Origin: Streptomyces sp. BHT-5-2
GTDB taxonomy: Bacteria; Actinomycetota; Actinomycetes; Streptomycetales; Streptomycetaceae
Direction: 5' to 3'
DNA length: 64,000 bases
Assembly: GCF_019774615.1 (NCBI RefSeq)
Contig: NZ_CP081497.1
Location: 1,550,001 to 1,614,000 of the forward strand
Every line of letters begins with the position of its first letter. Positions within the stretch are counted from its first letter, which is position 1. The position numbers and the translations under genes are program-made. Shown piece after piece: positions 56,957 to 64,000 of this stretch. A model generated the notes under the pieces. That model was not told where the DNA came from. It did not search any database and saw nothing but the letters and a program-made list of their open reading frames with translations.

Positions 56957-56999
56957 CCGCGAGCCCGGCCCTCCACCTGTGGGAGGGCCGGGCTCGCGG
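56957..56999. terminator. hrdB terminator hairpin
   Basis: A perfect 18-bp stem pairs 56957-56974 with 56982-56999 across a 7-nt loop, starting 20 nt after the hrdB stop. Confidence 0.9.
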
Positions 57000-57072
57000 C
57001 CGTCCGGGTGCGGCGCGCCCCCGTTTGGGTCACGCTGGGTGGGCGACCACTGTCCCAGAGTCAGGAGTCCGT

Positions 57073-57882
57073 ATGCGCCCCACCGTACGCGCCGCCCTAG
57101 GGGCCCTGGCGCTGATCCTCGCCGCGCCGGCCCCGGCGGCCGCAGACGACTCGGTGGTCGGGGGGAAGCCCGTCCACCGCTCCCAGAGCCCCTGGACGGT
57201 CGCCCTGGCCTCGCACCAGCGGTTCGGGAACGGGCGCTCCGGGCAGTTCTGCGGCGGAGTGCTGGTCGGGCACGCGACGGTGGTGACGGCAGCGCACTGC
57301 CTGGGCCGGGAAGTCCTGGGGCTGCCCTGGCAGGAGGTGAAGGACCTGCGGGTCGTCGTGGGGCGCAACAACCTCACCGGCAAGGACGGCGAGGAGATAA
57401 AAATCGCCAAGGTGTGGATCAATCCGAGCTACAACAGCTGGACCAACGAGGACGACATGGCCGTCATAACCCTCCAGAAGAAAGTCCCGAACGAACCCAT
57501 TCCGATAGCCGGCCCCGAGGACAGCGTCTACGAGGCGGGCAACGCCGCCACTGTCTACGGGTGGGGCGACATGACGGGGGACGGAAGCTACGCGTCGCGA
57601 CTGAGGTCGGCCAAGGTCAACGTCCTGCGTGACTCGGTGTGTGCGCGCGCCTACCCGGGCAGCGCGGACGGGACGTACAACGCGGCGTCGATGCTGTGTG
57701 CGGGGGAACCGAAGGGCGGGCGGGACGCCTGCCAGGGGGACAGTGGTGGGCCGCTGGTGGTGCAGGGGCGGCTGGTGGGGCTGGTGTCGTGGGGGACCGG
57801 TTGCGGGCGTCCGGGGAGCCCCGGTGTCTACACGAGGGCGTCCGCACTGCTCCCGGCGGTGCTGGCGCACGGTGCCGACTGA
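57073..57882 (+). CDS. Secreted trypsin-like serine protease
   Basis: A 269-residue S1 protease with a cleavable signal peptide (residues 1-27, MRPTVRAALGALALILAAP ... AAADD). The mature start VVGGKPVHRSQSPW resembles the trypsin N-terminus IVGG. Triad residues lie in VTAAHCL, EDDMAVITL and CQGDSGGPLVV; the Asp in the KGGRDACQGD segment before the Ser suggests trypsin-like specificity. Six Cys allow disulfides. The ATG at 57073 follows CAGGAG. It resembles streptomycete trypsins (SprT-like) of 260-270 residues. It lies between the hrdB terminator and a convergent DUF7455 gene. Confidence 0.93.
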   Translation: MRPTVRAALGALALILAAPAPAAADDSVVGGKPVHRSQSPWTVALASHQRFGNGRSGQFCGGVLVGHATVVTAAHCLGREVLGLPWQEVKDLRVVVGRNNLTGKDGEEIKIAKVWINPSYNSWTNEDDMAVITLQKKVPNEPIPIAGPEDSVYEAGNAATVYGWGDMTGDGSYASRLRSAKVNVLRDSVCARAYPGSADGTYNAASMLCAGEPKGGRDACQGDSGGPLVVQGRLVGLVSWGTGCGRPGSPGVYTRASALLPAVLAHGAD

Positions 57883-57913
57883 ATGTGAGCGGGGACGCGG
57901 GAGGGCACGAGTA

Positions 57914-57949
57914 CGGGCGGTCTCCCGGTCGTACCGGAAAGACCGCCCG
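57914..57949. terminator. Terminator hairpin downstream of the secreted protease
   Basis: CGGGCGGTCT at 57914-57923 pairs with AGACCGCCCG at 57940-57949, and CCGGT/ACCGG form an inner stem. It lies 32 nt after the protease stop, between it and the convergent DUF7455 gene. Confidence 0.8.
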
Positions 57950-57994
57950 CAGCACGGCGCTGGGCCGCTACTCGCTCGTCGTGGATGCGATGTG

Positions 57995-58225
57995 TCAGCG
58001 TTCCTCGTCGGACGCAGACTTCGGAGTGGTGGTGAGCCGCTCCGTCTCGTCCTGTATTTCCGCGGCGATCTTCTTGAGTTCTGGCTCGAACTTGCGGCCG
58101 TGGTGGGCGCAGAAGAGCAGTTCTCCGCCGGACATCAGGACGACGCGCAGGTATGCCTGGGCGCCGCAGCGGTCGCACCGGTCAGCGGCCGTCAGCGGGC
58201 TCGCGGGTGTCAGAACAGTAGTCAC
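57995..58225 (-). CDS. DUF7455 small zinc-ribbon-like protein
   Basis: A 76-residue protein starting at GTG. It has CDRCGAQAYLRVV followed by LLFCAHHGRKFEPELKK, giving a C-x2-C ... C-x-x-H cluster that should bind zinc, and a charged helical tail. I recognise the family as DUF7455, common in streptomycetes next to the parE gene. A ribosome site (GAAGAGG) precedes the GTG. It is divergent from parE across a 444-nt gap. Function is unknown; a nucleic-acid contact role would fit the ribbon. Confidence 0.82.
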   Translation of the reverse strand: MTTVLTPASPLTAADRCDRCGAQAYLRVVLMSGGELLFCAHHGRKFEPELKKIAAEIQDETERLTTTPKSASDEER

Positions 58226-58669
58226 GTCGCCTCTTCTCTAGCTCGACGAGCTGTCGTACCAGGGTCAACATCCAACCAGGCCGAAAACGTTCCCGCTCGT
58301 GCCTTTTCCCCGAAAAAACTTTCCCGAGGGGGCCGGGTGTTGCCGGTGGCGGCGAATGAGCCGTATTGCGTGGTGGTCTGATTCACGTTGGTTGCTGGAG
58401 TCTGCCCTCCCGGCTGGCTTGCCGGTTGTTGTTGAGGACGTGCCCGGAGCCTAAATGGTTCATGCCTCGAAGGGAACGTGATGTGCACGTCACTCGTACG
58501 TCACCCCATCGAGCGATCGAACGCGTGAACGAAATTCTACTACCATGGTCACGCTCACGGGTGGCGTCACATCGGCTCTACTGGGCCTCGGTACCCTCTC
58601 ACCGGCGACACCGCCACAACCGAGTCCGCGGAATGCGGACTGCCAGAAATTCAGCGAGGAGCGAACCGC
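58226..58669. other. 444-nt divergent gap upstream of parE
   Basis: The region holds a near-palindrome (58478-58493) and a phased direct repeat of ACGTCAC (58487-58493 and 58498-58504). The short minus-strand frame at 58222-58488 is not supported. GAGGAG at 58656-58661 is the parE ribosome site. Confidence 0.5.
58478..58493. promoter_or_regulatory. Near-perfect palindrome GTGATGTGCACGTCAC
   Basis: Seven of eight base pairs of the 16-bp symmetric element match. The half site ACGTCAC is repeated directly 11 bp further on (58498-58504), one helical turn away. It lies 177 nt upstream of the parE start. Confidence 0.5.
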
Positions 58670-60790
<2,121 letters not shown>

Positions 60791-60807
60791 GCCGGCCCCA
60801 GGCCGTT

Positions 60808-60845
60808 ACGGGCGTCTCTCCACCTGGGGGTGGAGAGACGCCCGT
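60808..60845. terminator. parE terminator hairpin
   Basis: A perfect 17-bp stem pairs 60808-60824 with 60829-60845 around the loop TGGG, 18 nt after the parE stop. Confidence 0.9.
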
Positions 60846-60948
60846 CGCCATTTCCACCCGCGGCCCACCCTGGCTCCGATCCGGGCCACGGGGCTCTCTC
60901 CGTAGCGTCTGGGGCATCGACATTCCCCCTTTCACGGAGGCTCGGGCC

Positions 60949-61437
60949 ATGACCGGCTTGCTCAACATCGCCGTGCTCGTCGCGGTAGTCGCGTTCGTCT
61001 TCGCGCGGCAGTTCACCGCGCAGCGCGTCTCGTCGGAGGGCAGGATGTGGTGGCTGATACCGGTTGTCCTGGCCTTCCTGGCGCTGCGGCAGCCCGACCT
61101 CCTGGACCCCGTCCATCGTGCTGCCTCCGTGGTCCTGCTGGCCGCGACGATCCTGATCGGACTGGCGGGCGGCGCGGCATGGGCGTGGACCACCCGTCTC
61201 TGGACGGACGAGCAGGGCGCGATCTGGACCAAGGGAACCTGGGCGGCGGCCGGCGTGTGGCTCTGCGCCATGGCCTTGCGCCTGGGCCTCATGGGCGTCG
61301 CCGCCGCCCTTGGTGTTCACCAGAACAGCCAGTCGACGCTGCTGTCCGTAGCCGCCATGCTGCTCGCCCGTGCCGGTGTCACCGCCTGGCGGGCCCGGGG
61401 ACTGCAGCCGACGTACCGTGTTCCTGTCGCGGGCTGA
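60949..61437 (+). CDS. DUF1453-family membrane protein
   Basis: A 162-residue integral membrane protein with four hydrophobic segments (about 4-20, 35-46, 60-82, 98-120, the last with WLCAMALRLGLMGVAAAL). It has the CcdC/DUF1453-like pattern RVSSEGRMWWLIPVV. ATG 60949 follows GGAGG with good spacing. It is 31 nt before a NarL-type kinase gene and likely co-transcribed with the kinase and regulator. Such proteins often accompany sensor kinases and may act as auxiliary membrane sensors or transporters. Confidence 0.82.
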   Translation: MTGLLNIAVLVAVVAFVFARQFTAQRVSSEGRMWWLIPVVLAFLALRQPDLLDPVHRAASVVLLAATILIGLAGGAAWAWTTRLWTDEQGAIWTKGTWAAAGVWLCAMALRLGLMGVAAALGVHQNSQSTLLSVAAMLLARAGVTAWRARGLQPTYRVPVAG

Positions 61438-61468
61438 GGTCCTGCGCCACGCACCGAAAGGACCCGAC

Positions 61469-62635
61469 GTGCCGCCGAACGCCTTGACGAGTTGGCCGCT
61501 GCGGGAGTCGCTCTCCAAGGAGGGCCTCAGCGAGACTCGTCTGCTGATCGGCCGAGGCGTCCGCGTCGTGGCGGTCGGCGGCTTGCTCTGGGCCACCTTC
61601 GGGAGCGGGACCTTCAGCGGTTGGGGACTGGCCGCCGCGGGTGCCGTGCTGGTCGTCACCGTGCTGGCGTTCCGGGGCTTCTTCCGCATGACACTGGAAC
61701 GGCGTCTCTGGCCCTCCATCGGCCTGTTCGCCGTGCTGGAGGCGGCTGCCTTCGGCTTCTTCCTGGTGGGCGCCCGTGTACCGGCGATCGTCCTCTGGTG
61801 CGCCTGCGCCTTGACGGCGATGGAGCGGCTGCCTCTGGGCGCCGCGATGCCGTGCTCCGCCCTCGCACTCGGCGGCTTCGTCACGGTGAACCACGACAAC
61901 TGGATGACCACCGCGGTGACTGCCGGAGGTCTGGCCCTCGCCGGCTACGTCGTGCGCCTGGATGCCGAGGCGCGCGGCAACGCACAGCGACTGCTGGCCC
62001 AGGAGCGCGCGGCCCGCAGTGCCGAGGCGGAAACCGCGGCGCTCGCCGAACGGGGCCGGATCGCCCGCGAGATCCACGATGTGCTCGCACACAGCCTCAG
62101 TGCCCAACTGGTGCATCTGGAGGCGGTTCGCCAATTGATCCAGCGCAGCAGTGATCTGGAGGCGGATCGCGAACAACTGCTGGAGCGGGTGGTGGCATGC
62201 CGTGGAATGGCGCGAGAAGGGCTTGACGGCACGCGTGAGGCTCTTTCCGCCCTGCGTGGGGAGATGGTCCCGGTCGACGACTTCCTGCGCCATCTGACGG
62301 CCGCTGAGGGCGCACAGCTGGACATCGTGGGGGAGCGGCGCACGCTGTCCGCCGAGGCGGGACTCGCGGTCCGGAGGGTTGCGCAAGAGGCGCTGACCAA
62401 CGTACGCAAGCACGCCCCCGGTGCCCAGGTGCGCGTGCGGCTCGAGTACGCCGAGGGCAACGTGGATCTGGAGGTGCGCGACTCCGGTGGTCGTGGCACG
62501 CCGGGTGAGCTGGCGCAGAGCGGTTCCGGGTACGGTCTCCTCGGGATGCGGGAGCGCGCCGAACTCCTCGGCGGAACGCTGGAGTCCGCCCCCGACGAGG
62601 AGGGTTTCGTGGTGCGGTTGTGGGTGCCCGCATGA
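61469..62635 (+). CDS. NarL-type sensor histidine kinase (HisKA_3)
   Basis: A 388-residue kinase. The N-terminal half contains five or six membrane helices (from LIGRGVRVVAVGGLLWATF). The dimerisation domain has EIHDVLAHSLSAQLVHLEA with phospho-acceptor His203. The HATPase_c domain follows with NVRKHAPGA, VRDSGGRGTP and GSGYGLLGMRERAELLGG, typical of the NarL/DesK group. GTG 61469 follows GAAAGGA. The stop codon overlaps the next ATG by one base pattern (ATGA), indicating translational coupling to the response regulator. Confidence 0.93.
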   Translation: MPPNALTSWPLRESLSKEGLSETRLLIGRGVRVVAVGGLLWATFGSGTFSGWGLAAAGAVLVVTVLAFRGFFRMTLERRLWPSIGLFAVLEAAAFGFFLVGARVPAIVLWCACALTAMERLPLGAAMPCSALALGGFVTVNHDNWMTTAVTAGGLALAGYVVRLDAEARGNAQRLLAQERAARSAEAETAALAERGRIAREIHDVLAHSLSAQLVHLEAVRQLIQRSSDLEADREQLLERVVACRGMAREGLDGTREALSALRGEMVPVDDFLRHLTAAEGAQLDIVGERRTLSAEAGLAVRRVAQEALTNVRKHAPGAQVRVRLEYAEGNVDLEVRDSGGRGTPGELAQSGSGYGLLGMRERAELLGGTLESAPDEEGFVVRLWVPA

Positions 62636-63318
62636 CGGCGCGTACGACGAGGCGTGTGGTCGTGGCCGACGATCAGACGGTGGTGCGTGAGGGAATCGTG
62701 ATGCTGCTGGGTCTGTTGCCGGGCATCGAGGTGGTCGGTTCGGCAGCCGACGGCGACGAGGCCGTCCGCCTGGTTGCCGAACTCGCCCCCGATGTCGTCC
62801 TGATGGACCTGCGGATGCCGCGCTGTGACGGAGTCGAGGCCACACGCCGCATCCGCGCGGAGCACCCCGGCACACAGGTCGTGGTGCTCACCACGTATGC
62901 CGATGACGACTCGCTCTTTCCCGCGCTGCAGGCGGGCGCTCACGGGTATCTCACCAAGGATGCCGACGGTGACGAGATCGTCCGCGCCATCGACGACGTG
63001 CTCTCGGGTGAGGCCGGCCTGTCACCGAAGATCCAACGCCGTCTGCTGGAGCGCATCGCCGAGCCCGCCGTAAGCCGGCCGCAACCCCCCGACGAGCCGC
63101 CGGACGGGCTCACGGCAAGGGAGTTGGAGGTTCTGCGTCTTGTCGCGTCAGGGCAGAGCAATCCGGAGATCGCCCGGACACTGCACGTCTCCACGGCGAC
63201 GGTGAAGACCCACATCAACAATCTCTTCGCGAAGGCGGGACTCCGGGATCGGGCCCAGGCGATCCACTACGCCTACCGTCATGGGCTCGCGGAGCCTCCT
63301 GGCGCATCGGCGCGGTGA
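62632..63318 (+). CDS. NarL/LuxR-type response regulator
   Basis: A 228-residue regulator. The receiver starts RVVVADDQTVVREG, the phospho-acceptor is Asp59 (VVLMDLRMPR) and the Lys lies in YLTKDADGDEI. The LuxR HTH is at the C-terminus: LTARELEVLRLVASGQSNPEIARTLHVSTATVKTHI. The ATG at 62632 overlaps the kinase stop (ATGA). This is the output partner of the kinase at 61469. It may control the DUF1453 gene and nearby transporters, but no operator is evident. Confidence 0.94.
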   Translation: MTARTTRRVVVADDQTVVREGIVMLLGLLPGIEVVGSAADGDEAVRLVAELAPDVVLMDLRMPRCDGVEATRRIRAEHPGTQVVVLTTYADDDSLFPALQAGAHGYLTKDADGDEIVRAIDDVLSGEAGLSPKIQRRLLERIAEPAVSRPQPPDEPPDGLTARELEVLRLVASGQSNPEIARTLHVSTATVKTHINNLFAKAGLRDRAQAIHYAYRHGLAEPPGASAR

Positions 63319-63616
63319 TCCGCGAGGCCGGACGCTGCCCGCCAAGTCGGCGAAGGGCGTTGAGATTTCCCAGGAGGACCCGGAGGGCATGGCCTCGGGG
63401 CACGCTCAAGGCGAGGGCGAGGCATGAGCGGGCGCAGGCATGGCGGTTATCCACAGCCCGCGCGGTGGCGGGTTGTGTCTGCGTAGCCTCGCAGGGTCAG
63501 GTCCGAGGCCGGTCGTCCCGACCATCCCATGTCGGTTGGCGGCTGGAGCAGAGCGTCGCGCTCGGGCGTGCGAAAGACCGGTCGTTGTGCGCGCAAGGGC
63601 AGAGGGGGGAGCGGGC
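63319..63616. other. 298-nt gap with a perfect DnaA box
   Basis: TTATCCACA, the E. coli DnaA consensus, lies at 63447-63455. Codon-like composition is absent. No terminator for the two-component operon is obvious. GGGGGGAG at 63605-63611 precedes the partial gene. Confidence 0.5.
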
Positions 63617-64000
63617 ATGTGTGCTGCGGGAGGGGTTGCCGGGGCGTCGATCGTGGGCGTGCGGAGCAGCCGGAGTCGCGCCACCGCGCTGAGAGCTGCG
63701 GGGGCGGTGTTGAGTCTGGGGTTCGCTACCACGCTGGGGCTGGCGTTGGGGGTTGTGTTGGCTCGCGCTGTGGAATCCGGCGCCACACGGGTCGGTGGGA
63801 CACGGAACTCCGATCGGAGCGGCGAAGCGGCGGAGCCGGATCCGCCTCCGGTGTCAGAACGGCGGACCAGCGGACGAGAAGGGCCGTCCAGCAGCGCCGT
63901 CCGTGAGCGTGGTGACGGAGGCGACCGCCATTCGCGACGGTGGACCGAGCGGCGCACCACAGCTGGCGGGCGACGGAGCACCATCGGTCCGCTCATCGAC
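63617..64000 (+). CDS. Partial membrane protein (open at right edge)
   Basis: A reading frame of at least 128 codons starts at ATG 63617 after GGGGGGAG and stays open to the window end, so it lacks its 3' part. Residues 27-50 are one hydrophobic segment (AVLSLGFATTLGLALGVVLA). Beyond it the sequence is Arg/Glu/Ser/Pro-rich and disordered. It could be a type II membrane protein or lipoprotein-like export anchor. The opposite-strand frame over the same bases has no such features. I do not recognise a family. Confidence 0.5.
   Translation, partial: MCAAGGVAGASIVGVRSSRSRATALRAAGAVLSLGFATTLGLALGVVLARAVESGATRVGGTRNSDRSGEAAEPDPPPVSERRTSGREGPSSSAVRERGDGGDRHSRRWTERRTTAGGRRSTIGPLID

Noticed and set aside
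58222..58488. 88-codon minus-strand gene upstream of the DUF7455 gene
   Set aside because: No ribosome site, no family resemblance, and it occupies the divergent promoter region.
63406..63996. 196-codon minus-strand frame at the right edge
   Set aside because: Low-complexity Pro/Ala/Arg/Ser sequence without a ribosome site; the opposite strand has a ribosome site and a membrane segment.

Overview
The window is high-GC actinobacterial DNA and reads as a Streptomyces chromosome segment. Diagnostic genes are whiH immediately upstream of hrdB (principal sigma factor with a Lys/Ala/Thr-rich linker), the lexA - nrdR - nrdJ (B12-dependent ribonucleotide reductase) block, miaB/miaA/dapF/hflX, a second RelA/SpoT homologue, rnhB and a ParE-type topoisomerase subunit. 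From memory, the order matches the S. coelicolor core region around SCO5783-SCO5829; this was not checked against a database.

Layout. 1-4.6 kb: an OmpR-type two-component pair, an orphan TAXI substrate-binding protein and a LysR regulator. 4.7-16.9 kb: a mycothiol-isomerase-fold gene, then the tRNA/stress core (miaB, a LigB-like gene, an acidic protein, miaA, a membrane protein, dapF, an RSH enzyme, an M1 peptidase, hflX). 17-18.3 kb: a lipoprotein trypsin-like protease facing hflX across a shared terminator. 18.5-24.6 kb: a four-gene NRPS-independent siderophore operon (aminotransferase, IucA/IucC, GNAT, IucA/IucC). 24.6-31.7 kb: dinG helicase, lexA with an SOS box, nrdR with an NrdR box, and nrdJ. 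31.9-36.4 kb: a variable stretch with a hydrolase, a TerD protein, two TetR genes (one frameshifted at a G run), an amidase relic and a DUF4937 protein. 36.5-43.5 kb: histidine phosphatase, ADP-ribosylglycohydrolase, rnhB, two uncharacterised proteins and a RecQ-phosphoribosyltransferase fusion. 43.5-48.5 kb: an apparent insertion with a degenerate KS-AT polyketide synthase remnant, a cold-shock-domain protein and a type II thioesterase. 48.7-53.3 kb: a DUF4192 protein, a glycogen-debranching-like enzyme and an NrtR-like Nudix regulator. 54-63.3 kb: whiH, hrdB, a secreted trypsin-like protease, a DUF7455 protein, parE, and a DUF1453 - NarL-type two-component operon. A partial membrane protein runs off the right end.

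How the genes fit together. Most of the segment is housekeeping: tRNA modification, DNA repair (LexA, DinG, RecQ, RNase HII), dNTP supply under NrdR, ppGpp metabolism, topology and the main sigma factor. Accessory content sits in four places: the siderophore operon, the 31.9-36.4 kb patch of decaying regulators, the PKS remnant with its thioesterase, and the TAXI/two-component end. Strong hairpin terminators close hflX, dinG/lexA, nrdJ, recQ, hrdB, the second protease and parE.

The best candidates for a second look are: the KS-AT protein, which has lost all three KS catalytic residues but keeps an intact acyltransferase; the siderophore operon, which has no recognisable hydroxylase, decarboxylase or iron box; the RecQ-PRTase fusion; the RSH protein with an eroded synthetase centre; and the Nudix regulator, whose promoter spacer carries an inverted repeat.
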